A stretch of DNA of 64,000 nt from Alloalcanivorax mobilis (GCF_002864685.1 NZ_NMQZ01000017.1:1-64000); one strand, 5' to 3'. Positions 37,003-46,316 are shown, numbered from the stretch's first letter. Program-made: numbers and translations. Notes: generated by a model not told the origin, from the letters alone.

Positions 37003-38397
37003 ATGAATCCGCTTCATCGACAATCGCTGGCCATCGCCGCGTTGGCGCGGGCCTATCGCCGCGAAACCTTCACTCCCGCCGACATCATTGGCGAAATCCA
37101 CCGCCGTATTCAGGCGCGCGGCCGCGATGGCGTATGGACCGCCCTGGTGCCGGAACAAGCGCTGATGCAACGCGCCCACGAGTTGGCTGATCAAAGCCCC
37201 GAGGCGTTACCGCTTTACGGTATTCCTTTCTCGCTCAAGGACAACATCGATGCCGCCGGGCTGGATACCACCGCGAGTTGTCCGGCGTACGCCTATCGTC
37301 CGGCGCGTTCCGCGCGCACGGTCGCATTGTTGGAAGCGGCCGGGGCGATTCTGATTGGCAAGAACACCATGGATCAGTTCGCCACTGGTCTGGTCGGTAT
37401 TCGCGCACCGCAACATCCGGTCAACAGTTTCAACGCCGAGTATATTCCCGGTGGGTCGAGTTCCGGTTCAGCGGTGGCGGTCGCCACCGGGCTGGTCAGC
37501 TTCGCGTTGGGCAGCGACACCGGCGGCTCAGGGCGCATTCCCGCCGCGCTTAACAACATCGTGGGGCTCAAGCCGACGCCGGGTCTGATCAGCACCGCCG
37601 GCATGGTATACGCGAATCGGTCGTTTGATTGTGTGCCTATCTTCGCGCTGGATTGCGCGGACGCGCAGAGCGTGTTCGACGTGCTGGCGGTGGATGATCC
37701 TGATGATCCGTACCAACGGCGCCAGGCGGCGCCGTCGCGGCCGCCGCTCGCGGAGCGCGACTTTATAGTCGGAGTGCCCACCGGCGAGCAGCGCACTTTT
37801 TTTGACGACGACGATGCCGAGCGTTGCTTTGAGCGCGCCATCGAACAGATGGTGGGGCTTGGCGCGCGCATCGTGGATGTCGACTACGCTCCGTTCAAGG
37901 AAGCCGGCGATCTGTTGTTCGAGGGGCCGCCGCTCGCCGAGCGGCTCGCCTCGGTCGGCGATTTCGTACGTTCCCATGCGCGGCAATGCGACCCGGTGGT
38001 CGCCGCGATTATCGAGAAGGCGTCCGGCTACACCGCGGTGGACTTCGTGCGTTATCAATATCGCCTGCGTGAGCTTGAGGTCGAGGTGGACCGTGCGTTC
38101 TCCAGCATCGACTTGTTGATGGTGCCGACGGCGGCGACCGCCTACCGCATCGATGCGGTGCGTGCCGATCCGGTCCGGCTTAACCGGCACATGGGGCATT
38201 ACACTTATTTCGCCAATCTATTGGATCTATGCGCCCTGGCCGTGCCGGCGGGGTTGCGGGGCAATGGCCTGCCGTTTGGCGTGTGCCTGCTGGCGCCCGC
38301 CGGGCGGGATCGCGCCCTGATCCCACTCGGCAGCCGCTTCCAGGCTCTGCAAGGGCTCGCCCCGGGTGCGCCTGTTTTACAGCCAGAGCCTGTTTGA
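37003..38397 (+). CDS. allophanate-hydrolase-like amidase (AtzF N-domain type)
   Basis: A 464-residue amidase-signature enzyme with the catalytic triad Lys79 (in GIPFSLKDNID), cis-Ser near 152 (PGGSSSGSA) and Ser176 (in DTGGSGRIP). The segments SFDCVPIFALDCADA and DLCALAVPAGLRGNGLPFGVCLLAP are close to allophanate hydrolase (AtzF/DUR1 type), but the C-terminal domain of the full-length enzyme is absent. It would hydrolyse an amide or ureido bond, releasing ammonia. It lies 34 bases after the permease, so it probably acts on the imported compound. The true substrate is unknown. Confidence 0.85.
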   Translation: MNPLHRQSLAIAALARAYRRETFTPADIIGEIHRRIQARGRDGVWTALVPEQALMQRAHELADQSPEALPLYGIPFSLKDNIDAAGLDTTASCPAYAYRPARSARTVALLEAAGAILIGKNTMDQFATGLVGIRAPQHPVNSFNAEYIPGGSSSGSAVAVATGLVSFALGSDTGGSGRIPAALNNIVGLKPTPGLISTAGMVYANRSFDCVPIFALDCADAQSVFDVLAVDDPDDPYQRRQAAPSRPPLAERDFIVGVPTGEQRTFFDDDDAERCFERAIEQMVGLGARIVDVDYAPFKEAGDLLFEGPPLAERLASVGDFVRSHARQCDPVVAAIIEKASGYTAVDFVRYQYRLRELEVEVDRAFSSIDLLMVPTAATAYRIDAVRADPVRLNRHMGHYTYFANLLDLCALAVPAGLRGNGLPFGVCLLAPAGRDRALIPLGSRFQALQGLAPGAPVLQPEPV

Positions 38398-38659
38398 CAC
38401 GCTGCTGATGGCGATAACCGTGCCGCCGCCATCTGGGCGGCGCCGAGGCGCTGCCGTGTGCTCCCTGCCGCGGCCCAGGACCGGTCCGTGCCACCGTGCT
38501 TTCCCGGATTGTTAATAAGCAAATCGAAAAAATGAGTTCTTGTCATAACCACCTGTATTTAGAGTGGCCTTCCTGCATTTCTTGATAAAACCCACGCCTA
38601 CCCGTCATCGGGCGGCTTCCGCCTGGATCAAAACGCGGTCGCCGCAACCCTGCCCCGCA
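38398..38659. other. intergenic region after the amidase
   Basis: No gene is visible. A CTTGTCATAACCAC half-match to the GntR-type operator lies at 38539-38552. Confidence 0.5.
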
Positions 38660-38673
38660 CTTGTTCTAGTTGT
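38660..38673 (+). promoter_or_regulatory. upstream activator motif 2 (CTTGTTCTAGTTGT)
   Basis: Exact copy of the 14-mer, 171 bases before the -24 element at 38831. Confidence 0.75.
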
Positions 38674-38830
38674 TGTAGCCCAGGGCACGGCAGCGCCCGT
38701 TGAGCGGGCGCGGGCACGGTGCGTTTGCCCCAGCGGGGGGCAAACCGCGCGGTTTTACTCAACCAGCTTTTTCTACCGTAAAAAAATAACCCTTTTAAAA
38801 ACATGGAGATAGCTTGTTGCCCGAAAAAGC

Positions 38831-38846
38831 TGGCACGGCAAATGCG
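38831..38846 (+). promoter_or_regulatory. sigma54-like promoter, transporter 2
   Basis: TGGCACGGCAAATGCG keeps GG and GC ten bases apart. The flanks AAAAGCTGGCACG and AAATGCGTTTTA are shared with the promoter at 34973, which shows a common origin of both control regions. Confidence 0.78.
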
Positions 38847-38867
38847 TTTTATAGGCAGTGGTGATGT

Positions 38868-38881
38868 CTTGTTAGTACAAG
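38868..38881 (+). promoter_or_regulatory. GntR/HutC-type operator CTTGTTAGTACAAG
   Basis: Identical to the site at 35010-35023 and again 37 bases after the -24 element. Confidence 0.7.
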
Positions 38882-38907
38882 TGAAATCCACAACGAGGAA
38901 GCCGGAC

Positions 38908-40308
38908 ATGAATCACGGTAAATACGGATTGGCGGTCTGCCTGAGTGCCGCTTTAAGCCTGATCACCGCTCCCGCTTGGGCGGAGAATATTCGCATTGGC
39001 ATTGGCCACCAGAGCATGGTGACCAACACCGTCTCTGGTGGTGTGGTGCTGGAAAAACTGGGTTTGATCGAGAAATACCTGCCGAAGGATGGCAAGTACG
39101 CCGACGCGGACTACGACATTGTGTTCAAGGATTACGATTCCGGGCCGCCGATCACCAACCAGATGATGGCCGGCAAGCTGGACTTCGGTGTGATGGGAGA
39201 TTATCCGCTGATCGTCAACGGCGCCAAGTTTCAGCAGAGCGGCCGGGCGCAATCACGCTTTATCGCGATTACCGGTTACAACCGTGAAGGCACTGGCAAC
39301 GGCATCGTGGTACCGGTGGATTCCGATGCGCAGAGCCTGCAGGACCTGGCCGGAAAATCCATCTCCACGCCGGTGGGCAGCGCCGCCTGGGGCATGACCC
39401 TTAAAGCCCTGCGCGACGAAGGTCTGTTCGACAAAATCACCATCGTCAACCAATCGCCGCCGGTGGGTGCCGCCAACATCGCCGCTGGAAAAATCGATGC
39501 GCACGCGGATTTCTGCCCCTGGTCCGAGATCATGGAATTCCGTGGTACCGGCCGGAAAATCTACGACGGTCGCCAGGCCGGCGTGCCGACGTTCCACGGC
39601 ATCGTGGTGCGCGAGGACTACGCGAAGAAATACCCGGAAGTGGTTCAAGCCGTGCTTGAGGCCACCCTGGAAGCGCAGAAATGGATTCGTGACGACCCGA
39701 TGCGCGCGGCGGTCAAGGTGGCCGAGTGGACCGGTGTCGATAGGGAAGTGTTGTATCTGTACTTCAGCAACGGCGGCATCACCGCCACGGACGCCAGCGT
39801 CAAGCCCGAGTGGGTGGAGGCCATGAAGTACGACCACCAACTGCTGCAGAAAGAAAAGCAGATCCCGGATCTCGATTTCGACGCCTGGGTGGACGACAGC
39901 TACATCAAAAAGGCCTATGCCGCCGCCGGCCTGGATTATCAGAAAGCGGTGGACAGCATGGTCGAGCCGACGCCGGATAATCCGCACCTCGAAGCGGCGC
40001 AGATCTGGTTCGCCGACGAAGGCATCAAGAGCTACGACAGCATTGCCGCCATGCTCAAAGCGGTGGGCACCCACGATGCCGATGACATCAATGTCAGCTA
40101 CGTCTACGACAAGTCCAGCGGCTTGAAACTGTTTGGCAAAACCGCCTTTTACGTGGCCGACGGCACCGGATACGCCGCCTTTATGCGTCGCGATGATGCC
40201 CGTGAGTTCGCTGGTGAAGGCAGCGTTTACAGCTATCAGCAGGTCCTGAAAGCGTCCGCCACCGCGCAGTCCGCCGTGGTCGTGAAAGGGGCGGTCGCGG
40301 CTTTATAG
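38908..40308 (+). CDS. ABC transporter substrate-binding protein, large NitT/TauT type
   Basis: A 466-residue periplasmic protein with a signal peptide (to about residue 25, PAWA cleavage). It is longer than TauA/SsuA (usually about 320), with an extra C-terminal lobe (about 330-466). Family patterns include ENIRIGIGHQSMVTNTVSGG, KLDFGVMGDYPLIV and GKSISTPVGSAAWGM. Its ligand is unknown. The ATG at 38908 follows ACGAGGAAG. It is transcribed from the second sigma54-like promoter and heads a long gene series to 48509. Confidence 0.88.
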   Translation: MNHGKYGLAVCLSAALSLITAPAWAENIRIGIGHQSMVTNTVSGGVVLEKLGLIEKYLPKDGKYADADYDIVFKDYDSGPPITNQMMAGKLDFGVMGDYPLIVNGAKFQQSGRAQSRFIAITGYNREGTGNGIVVPVDSDAQSLQDLAGKSISTPVGSAAWGMTLKALRDEGLFDKITIVNQSPPVGAANIAAGKIDAHADFCPWSEIMEFRGTGRKIYDGRQAGVPTFHGIVVREDYAKKYPEVVQAVLEATLEAQKWIRDDPMRAAVKVAEWTGVDREVLYLYFSNGGITATDASVKPEWVEAMKYDHQLLQKEKQIPDLDFDAWVDDSYIKKAYAAAGLDYQKAVDSMVEPTPDNPHLEAAQIWFADEGIKSYDSIAAMLKAVGTHDADDINVSYVYDKSSGLKLFGKTAFYVADGTGYAAFMRRDDAREFAGEGSVYSYQQVLKASATAQSAVVVKGAVAAL

Positions 40309-40333
40309 CGGCCATCCCGGAAGGAGAAAGAGC

Positions 40334-41224
40334 ATGAGTCTGGAAAAGAGCGAGATCGGCAGCCCGGTGATCGACCCGGTCGACACCCCAGCCACCGACA
40401 CCGCGGTGGCTGGGCCGGCGCCGGTGAAGCGTCGCGCGCGCCGCCTGCCGGAGGCGGTGAACCGATACCTGGTGCGCGCCACCGCGCTGATCGTGGCGAT
40501 TCTGATCTGGCACTGGGCATCGACCAGCGGCTTTAACCTGTTCATCAATTTCGAAAACGTGCCCGGGCCACTGGTGGTGTGGAACGCGCTGATGCAGGAG
40601 ATCGTCAGCAAGACTTTTTACGTGCACATTCTGTACAGCCTGCAGCGTATCGGCATCGCCTACCTCATCGCCGTGGTGTTGGGCGTGGCGCTGGGTGTGC
40701 TGATGGGCCGCTGGCGGCTGGCCGAGGACATCATCGCGCCGTACATCGAACTGTTGCGCCCGATTCCGGCGGTGGCGTGGATTCCGCTGGCGATTCTGAT
40801 GATGCCCAGCGAGGAGTCGAGCATCATCTTCATCACTTTTCTGGGCGCGTTGTTTCCGATCGTGATCAATACCGTCCACGGCGTCGAGCAGACCCCCAAG
40901 GTGTTGGTGCGCGCGGCGCGCAGTCTGGGCGCCAGCAACGCCGCGATCCTGCGCCATGTGGTATTGCCCGGTGCCTTGCCCAGCATCGTCGCCGGGTTGG
41001 CCATCGGCATGGGGGTGGCCTGGTTTTCCCTGCTGGCCGGGGAAATCATCAGTGGCCAGTACGGCATCGGTTACTTCACCTGGTCCGCCTACACCCTGAT
41101 CGAGTACCCGAAGATCATCATCGGCATGTTGATGATCGGCGGTCTGGGGACCTTGTGCACCCTGATGATCAAGATGGCGTGCCGGCCGTTGTTGCGCTGG
41201 CAGGCGCAGGGGAAGAACGCATGA
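40334..41224 (+). CDS. ABC transporter permease (SsuC/TauC type)
   Basis: A 296-residue permease with a polar N-terminal tail of about 40 residues and six membrane helices. The EAA loop is ARSLGASNAAILRHVVLPGALPSIVAGLAIG. The ribosome site is GGAAGGAG. It is co-transcribed with the preceding binding protein. Confidence 0.9.
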   Translation: MSLEKSEIGSPVIDPVDTPATDTAVAGPAPVKRRARRLPEAVNRYLVRATALIVAILIWHWASTSGFNLFINFENVPGPLVVWNALMQEIVSKTFYVHILYSLQRIGIAYLIAVVLGVALGVLMGRWRLAEDIIAPYIELLRPIPAVAWIPLAILMMPSEESSIIFITFLGALFPIVINTVHGVEQTPKVLVRAARSLGASNAAILRHVVLPGALPSIVAGLAIGMGVAWFSLLAGEIISGQYGIGYFTWSAYTLIEYPKIIIGMLMIGGLGTLCTLMIKMACRPLLRWQAQGKNA

Positions 41225-41281
41225 AGAACGCATCTTTGAGCACCCCTTTTAATCCCAGCATCGTATCGCCAGGAGCATCAC

Positions 41282-42151
41282 ATGACTTCCGCGCTTGATA
41301 TTTCGAGAACCTCGCCAGCACACCCGCAACGGGGCGGCACTCGCAAAGCCCGTGACCGGGGGCACATCCAGATCCGCGATGTGTCGGTGGAATTTGAACG
41401 CAACGGCGATTGGATGGCGGCCGTGAAGCGGGCCAATCTGGAGATCAAGCCCGGTGAGTTCGTCTGTTTGCTGGGCCCCTCCGGCTGCGGCAAATCGACC
41501 CTGCTGAACACCGTGGCCGGGTTCGTCAACGCCACCCGTGGCGAGCTGCTGGTGGACGGTCAGCCGGTCACCGCGCCGGGGCCGGATCGCGGCATGGTGT
41601 TCCAGCAGCACTCCCTGTTTCCCTGGAAAACGGTGCGCGACAACGTTGCCTTTGGGCCGCTGATGGCGGGCATGGGCCGCACCGAGGCACTCAGCCTGGC
41701 GCGCACCTTTCTTTCCCTGGTGGGGTTGTCCGCCCACGCCAGCGCTTACCCGGCCACGTTATCTGGCGGCATGCAGCAGCGCGTCGGTATTGCCCGGGCG
41801 CTGGCCAATTATCCCAGTGTGCTGTTGATGGACGAGCCGTTCGGCGCGCTCGACGCGCAGACGCGCATCATGATGCAAGAGAGCCTGCTGGAGATCTGGA
41901 GTGAGTTTGGCAACACCGTGTTGTTCGTGACCCACGACATCGACGAAGCGGTGTTTCTGTCCGATCGCATCGTGATCATGAGCGCCAGCCCGGGGCGCAT
42001 CATCGCCGACATCCAGGTGTCGTTGCCGCGCCCGCGTACCCAGGACCTGCTGACCAGCCCGGACTTTATCGAACTCAAGCGCGAATGCCTGGACCTGATT
42101 CGCCGGGAAACGTTGCGCGCGTTCGAACAGCAAAACAGCGGCGGGCGCTGA
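41282..42151 (+). CDS. ABC transporter ATP-binding protein (SsuB/TauB type)
   Basis: A 289-residue ATPase with Walker A GPSGCGKSTL, the signature LSGGMQQRVGIARAL, Walker B VLLMDEPFGALD and the switch histidine in VTHDIDEA. It is the only ATPase for two permeases (36213 and 40334), so it probably energises both. The ATG at 41282 is preceded by GCCAGGAGCA. Confidence 0.93.
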   Translation: MTSALDISRTSPAHPQRGGTRKARDRGHIQIRDVSVEFERNGDWMAAVKRANLEIKPGEFVCLLGPSGCGKSTLLNTVAGFVNATRGELLVDGQPVTAPGPDRGMVFQQHSLFPWKTVRDNVAFGPLMAGMGRTEALSLARTFLSLVGLSAHASAYPATLSGGMQQRVGIARALANYPSVLLMDEPFGALDAQTRIMMQESLLEIWSEFGNTVLFVTHDIDEAVFLSDRIVIMSASPGRIIADIQVSLPRPRTQDLLTSPDFIELKRECLDLIRRETLRAFEQQNSGGR

Positions 42152-42194
42152 ACCGTGGAGGCGCCGCGCACACACAGGTTCCCACATGCCATGA

Positions 42195-42208
42195 CGTGTC
42201 ATAACAAG
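42195..42208 (+). promoter_or_regulatory. partial GntR-type operator at its own gene
   Basis: CGTGTCATAACAAG has one complete half site (ACAAG) and one with a mismatch. It lies 11 bases before the GntR start codon and could serve autoregulation. Confidence 0.4.
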
Positions 42209-42219
42209 GGGGCAACACC

Positions 42220-42978
42220 GTGACCAAGACCATTACCCAGCCGCTGTCCAACCGGTCGCCGCAGCCGCTTTACGTGCAGATCAAGGACCAGTTGCGGCGC
42301 CGCATTCTGGAGGGTGATTACCGGCCCCATGAGCGGTTGCCCTCGGAGAACGAGCTGATGAATGCGTTTGGCGTCAGCCGCATCACCATCCGCCAGGCGC
42401 TGCGCGATCTGCACAACGAAGGTCTGGTGTTCAGCGCCCAGGGCAAGGGCACTTTCGTCAGCAAGCCCAAGGCGGTGCAGAGCGTGCGCAACCTGCAGGG
42501 TTTTGGCGAGGCGATGAGTGCCCAGGGTTACGAGGCATCGGCGCGGCTGCTCAGCATTCAGCAATTGAAAGCGCCCAAGGCGGTGGCCGCGGCTTTGCGT
42601 CTGGAAAGCGGTGAAGAGACGGTGGAGGTGACGCGAATCCGCTTTCTGAATCGCGAGGCGTTGTCTCTGGAACACAGCTATTTTCCGCTCGACATCGGCC
42701 GGCGCATGTTCGGCATGGATCTCAGTGGCGACATTTTTCCGATGCTGGAGAACCTGTTCGCCACGCCGTTGGGCGAAGCCAGCATCCGCATTGAAGCGGC
42801 GCTCTCCGACAAGGAGACCCAACACCATCTCAATCTTCAACCCGGCGAGCCGGTGCTGCGCGTCGAACGGCTGACCCACGACAGAATGGGGCGGCCAATC
42901 GATTTCGAGTACCTGAGTTTCCGGGGCGATTCTTTCAAATATCACTTCCGAGTGGATCGGAAACAGGAGGCGTTATGA
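42220..42978 (+). CDS. GntR/HutC-family regulator with UTRA domain
   Basis: A 252-residue repressor-type protein. The winged helix is at about 15-80 (YVQIKDQLRRRILEGDY, LPSENELMNAFGVSRITIRQALRDL), and a C-terminal UTRA effector domain follows (about 95-245). HutC-type proteins bind palindromes with TTGT/ACAA half sites, and such sites occur at 35010, 38868 and 46303. The start is GTG at 42220 with GGGGGCAAC in front. It overlaps the following flavoprotein gene by four bases, so it is embedded in the operon it probably controls. Confidence 0.9.
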   Translation: MTKTITQPLSNRSPQPLYVQIKDQLRRRILEGDYRPHERLPSENELMNAFGVSRITIRQALRDLHNEGLVFSAQGKGTFVSKPKAVQSVRNLQGFGEAMSAQGYEASARLLSIQQLKAPKAVAAALRLESGEETVEVTRIRFLNREALSLEHSYFPLDIGRRMFGMDLSGDIFPMLENLFATPLGEASIRIEAALSDKETQHHLNLQPGEPVLRVERLTHDRMGRPIDFEYLSFRGDSFKYHFRVDRKQEAL

Positions 42979-44708
42979 ACATCGAGGACCTGACCATCAT
43001 CGACACCGATGTGCTGGTTATCGGCGGCGGCACCGCCGGGCCGATGGCGGCGGTAACGGTTAAGGAAAACAACCCCAAGCTGGATGTGATCCTGCTTGAG
43101 AAAGCCAATGTGAAGCGCTCGGGCGCGATTTCCATGGGCATGGACGGCCTCAACAACGCCATCGTTCCCGGCCACGCCACGCCGGAACAGTACGTGCGTG
43201 AAATCACCATCGCCAACGATGGCATCGTCGACCAGCCGGCGCTGATGGCCTACGCCCAGCGTTCCTTTCCGATGATCGAGAAACTGGATGCCTGGGGCGT
43301 GCATTTTCAGAAGGATGAAACCGGCGACTACGACATGAAGAAGGTTCACCACCTGGGTACCTATGTGCTGCCCATGCCGGAGGGCCACAACGTCAAGAAA
43401 ATTCTTTATCGGCGGTTGCGCCGGCATCGGGTAAAAGTGGAAAACCGCTATCAGGCCACCCGGTTGCTCAAGGATACCGAGGGCAACATCGCCGGCATGA
43501 TCGGCGTCAACACCCGCACCGGTGAGCCGATCATTATTCGCGCCAAGGCGGTGATCATGGCCACCGGGGCGGCCGGGCGCATCGGCCTGCCGCATTCGGG
43601 CTACTTGTTCGGCACCTACGAGAACCCGGCCAACTCCGGTGATGGCCACGCCATGGCGTATCACGCCGGCGCCGACCTGGCCAACCTGGAGTGTTATCAG
43701 GTCAATCCGCTGCTTAAGGATTACAACGGCCCGGCCTGCGCCTATGTGACCGGGCCACTGGGTGGCTTCACCTCCAACGCGTTCGGCGAACGCTTTATCG
43801 AATGCGATTACTGGTCCGGCCAGATGATGCTCGAGTTTTTCAAGGAACTGGAATCCGGCAAAGGGCCGGTGTTCTTGAAACTCGATCACCTGGCGGAAGA
43901 AACCATCCAGGAAATCGAAACCGTTTTGCACACCAACGAGCGGCCCAGCCGTGGCCGCTTCCACGACGGCCGGCACACCAACTACCGCCAGCAGATGGTG
44001 GAGATGCACATCTCCGAGATCGGCTTTTGCAGCGGCCACTCCGCGTCTGGTGTGTGGGTGGATGAAACCGGCGCGACCACGGTGCCAGGGCTGTACGGCG
44101 CCGGCGACATGGCTTCGGTGCCCCACAACTACATGCTCGGTGCGTTCGTGTACGGCCAGATTTGCGGCGAAAGCGCGGCCGCGTTCGCCAGCGAACGCGG
44201 CGAGATCAATCTGGATCGTCACCTCATCGATCAGGAACTGGTGCGCCTGCGCGCGCCGCTGGAACGTCAAGACGGCATCCCCCCGGAACAGATGGAGTAC
44301 AAGGTGCGCCGGCTGGTCAACGACTACCTGCAACCGCCCAAGGTCACCCGGCGCATGGAGATCGGCCTGGAACGGATTCTGGCGGTGCGCGAAGACCTCA
44401 AGCTGCTGAAAGCCAACGACGCCCATGAGTTGATGCGTGCCATGGAAGTGCACTCCATCGTCGACTGCGCGGAGATGGCGGCGCGCGCGTCGCTGTATCG
44501 CACCGAATCGCGCTGGGGGCTGTATCACTACCGAGTCGATCACCCCGACACCGACGAACAGCGCTGGTTTTGCCACAGCCGGCTGTACAAGGACGATAAC
44601 GGCAACATGGCCCACGGCACCCGCCCGGTAGCGCCGTACATCGTCTCCCTGGGCGAAGAGAAAGACGCCTACAACCAGTTGCGCGTCAAGCAAGCCGCCA
44701 ACGCCTGA
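42975..44708 (+). CDS. AprA-like FAD-dependent oxidoreductase
   Basis: A 577-residue flavoprotein of the fumarate reductase/succinate dehydrogenase superfamily, closest in motif to the alpha subunit of adenylylsulfate reductase. It has FAD-binding GGGTAGPMAAV (about 14-24), RSGAISMGMDGLNNA, NSGDGHAMAYHAGA, and LYGAGDMASVPHNYMLGAFVYG, where a histidine sits at the place of the AprA active-site histidine. No membrane anchor is visible. A two-cluster ferredoxin gene follows, as aprA and aprB pair. The substrate is unknown; it need not be APS. Related genes are annotated only as flavoprotein subunits. Confidence 0.85.
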   Translation: MNIEDLTIIDTDVLVIGGGTAGPMAAVTVKENNPKLDVILLEKANVKRSGAISMGMDGLNNAIVPGHATPEQYVREITIANDGIVDQPALMAYAQRSFPMIEKLDAWGVHFQKDETGDYDMKKVHHLGTYVLPMPEGHNVKKILYRRLRRHRVKVENRYQATRLLKDTEGNIAGMIGVNTRTGEPIIIRAKAVIMATGAAGRIGLPHSGYLFGTYENPANSGDGHAMAYHAGADLANLECYQVNPLLKDYNGPACAYVTGPLGGFTSNAFGERFIECDYWSGQMMLEFFKELESGKGPVFLKLDHLAEETIQEIETVLHTNERPSRGRFHDGRHTNYRQQMVEMHISEIGFCSGHSASGVWVDETGATTVPGLYGAGDMASVPHNYMLGAFVYGQICGESAAAFASERGEINLDRHLIDQELVRLRAPLERQDGIPPEQMEYKVRRLVNDYLQPPKVTRRMEIGLERILAVREDLKLLKANDAHELMRAMEVHSIVDCAEMAARASLYRTESRWGLYHYRVDHPDTDEQRWFCHSRLYKDDNGNMAHGTRPVAPYIVSLGEEKDAYNQLRVKQAANA

Positions 44709-44731
44709 ACCCGATAGCGAGGAGAATTCCC

Positions 44732-44965
44732 ATGCCCCTAGCCAACCATCACACCTCCGTTCCGGTGCTGGTCGACGAAGAGAAATGCATCGCCGACAAG
44801 GGTTGCACCGTGTGCATCGACGTCTGCCCTCTGGACGTGCTGTGGATCGACGAGACCACCGGCAAAGCGCACATGAAATACGACGAGTGCTGGTACTGCA
44901 TGCCCTGCGAGGCGGACTGCCCGACCGACGCGGTAACCGTCAACATCCCCTATCTGCTGCGCTGA
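44732..44965 (+). CDS. AprB-like 2[4Fe-4S] ferredoxin
   Basis: A 77-residue ferredoxin with two cluster motifs: CIADKGCTVCIDVCP, with a five-residue first gap like AprB, and CWYCMPCEADCP, like the CWECYSC motif of AprB. It lacks the C-terminal extension of dissimilatory AprB. It lies 23 bases after the flavoprotein and is the likely electron-transfer partner. Ribosome site AGGAG. Confidence 0.88.
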   Translation: MPLANHHTSVPVLVDEEKCIADKGCTVCIDVCPLDVLWIDETTGKAHMKYDECWYCMPCEADCPTDAVTVNIPYLLR

Positions 44966-44972
44966 GGTGACC

Positions 44973-45929
44973 ATGAAGCAATATCAGGACCCCGAACTTC
45001 AGGAGCTCGCCGAACGGCTCGCCTCCGACGACGCAGGCCTGCGCCGGGTGGCGGTGCTCGACCTGGTGGATTGCCCGGAGCCGGAAGCGGTGGAGTTGTT
45101 GATCCAGGCGCTCAATGACGCGGACCCGCTGGTGCGCCAGGAAGCCGCCAAGGTGGTCGACGAATTCGAATCCGCGCAGATGGCCGACGCGCTGATCGCC
45201 GCGCTCAATGACAGCGACGAAGTGGTGCGCAATGCCGCCGCCCACGCGCTCTCCGATCTTAAGGACCCGGCCGCCGCCGCGCCGCTGCTGGCGGCGCTGC
45301 AGGAAAGCCGTGACCCGTTCGTGGTGGCCGGCATTCTGCGCGCGCTCAAGCCGCTGCGTGATGCCGACGCCCGTGAGCCGGCCCGGGCGCGACTGGACCA
45401 CGCCGACCCGCGCGTGCGCCGCGAAGCGGTGGCGGTGCTCGGCTGGCTGAAGGAAGACGCCAACCTGCCGATGCTGATCGAGCGCGCCCGCGACGACGTC
45501 GACCCGGAAGTGCGCCGCGCCGCGGTGGGCGCTTTGGTGTACGCCGACGCCGCCGCGGTGGCCGAGGCGCTCAACGGCATTGTCACCGACGAGCACTGGC
45601 AGGTGCGCGCCGAGGCGATCAACAGCATCGGCAAACTGGACCATCAACAGGGGCTGGATCTGCTGATCACCGCCAGCCGGGACACCACCTGGCAGGTGCG
45701 CGAAAAGGCGGCCGACGCGATCGGCAAGCTGCGGCGCGTGGAAGGGGTGCCCGCCCTGGGCGAGTGTTGCCGCGATCCGATGAGCAATGTGCGCAAGGCC
45801 ACCATCGGCGCGCTTGGCGCGATCGCCGATGAGCAGTGCCGGCCTTATATCGAAACGGCCCTCGACGATCCGGACCCGGACGTGCGCAAGCTGGCGCGCT
45901 GGGCGCAATCCCGTTTGAGCGCCGCCTGA
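44973..45929 (+). CDS. HEAT-repeat protein
   Basis: A 318-residue soluble protein built from about nine HEAT-like (PBS-lyase type) repeats of roughly 31 residues. The repeating pattern is DPxVRxxAAxALxxL, for example [15 protein letters not shown] and [15 protein letters not shown]. Such proteins act as scaffolds or help insert cofactors; in phycobilin lyases the same repeats carry a chromophore. ATG 44973 follows GAGGTG; a GTG at 44967 is also in frame. Its place between two ferredoxins suggests assembly or docking of the redox complex. Confidence 0.88.
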   Translation: MKQYQDPELQELAERLASDDAGLRRVAVLDLVDCPEPEAVELLIQALNDADPLVRQEAAKVVDEFESAQMADALIAALNDSDEVVRNAAAHALSDLKDPAAAAPLLAALQESRDPFVVAGILRALKPLRDADAREPARARLDHADPRVRREAVAVLGWLKEDANLPMLIERARDDVDPEVRRAAVGALVYADAAAVAEALNGIVTDEHWQVRAEAINSIGKLDHQQGLDLLITASRDTTWQVREKAADAIGKLRRVEGVPALGECCRDPMSNVRKATIGALGAIADEQCRPYIETALDDPDPDVRKLARWAQSRLSAA

Positions 45930-45966
45930 GCGGCGCCGAACGGCCAACCGGAATAAGGAGACCAAC

Positions 45967-46290
45967 ATGACCTTTGTGGTGACTGAAAACTGTATTCGCT
46001 GCAAATACACCGATTGCGTGGAAGTGTGCCCGGTGGATTGTTTTCACGAAGGGGACAACTTCCTGGTGATCGATCCGGAAGTCTGCATCGACTGTGCCCT
46101 GTGCGTGCCGGAGTGTCCGGCCGGGGCGATCTACGCGGACAACGACGTGCCCGAGGGCCAGCAAGCGTTCGTGGCCCTGAACGCGGAGTTGTCGCGAGTG
46201 TGGCCGGTGCTCGCCGAAGCCGGCGAGCCGTTGCCCGACGCGGAACAGTGGGAAGGTCAGGAGGACAAGCTGCAGTACCTGCAGCGCTGA
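45967..46290 (+). CDS. FdxA-type ferredoxin
   Basis: A 107-residue seven-iron-type ferredoxin. The N-terminus ([25 protein letters not shown]) and the second motif [12 protein letters not shown] match FdxA with 3Fe-4S and 4Fe-4S clusters, and the C-terminal tail is also of FdxA length. It could carry electrons from the ferredoxin-NADP reductase at 47733 to the AprA/AprB-like pair. The ribosome site is AAGGAG. Confidence 0.93.
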   Translation: MTFVVTENCIRCKYTDCVEVCPVDCFHEGDNFLVIDPEVCIDCALCVPECPAGAIYADNDVPEGQQAFVALNAELSRVWPVLAEAGEPLPDAEQWEGQEDKLQYLQR

Positions 46291-46302
46291 CCCGTCGATG
46301 AA

Positions 46303-46316
46303 CTTGTCATAACAAG
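46303..46316 (+). promoter_or_regulatory. GntR/HutC-type operator CTTGTCATAACAAG
   Basis: Same half sites CTTGT and ACAAG with a different four-base centre. It lies 50 bases upstream of the DUF971 gene, inside the series, which hints at a second promoter. Confidence 0.6.

Noticed and set aside
42942-44693. 583-aa minus-strand ORF over the AprA-like gene
   Set aside because: Antisense shadow; the plus-strand frame carries FAD motifs and has a ribosome site and gene overlap.
42975-44965. True dissimilatory adenylylsulfate reductase aprAB
   Set aside because: The ferredoxin lacks the AprB tail, and no sat or qmo genes are nearby; only an AprA/AprB-like assignment is justified.
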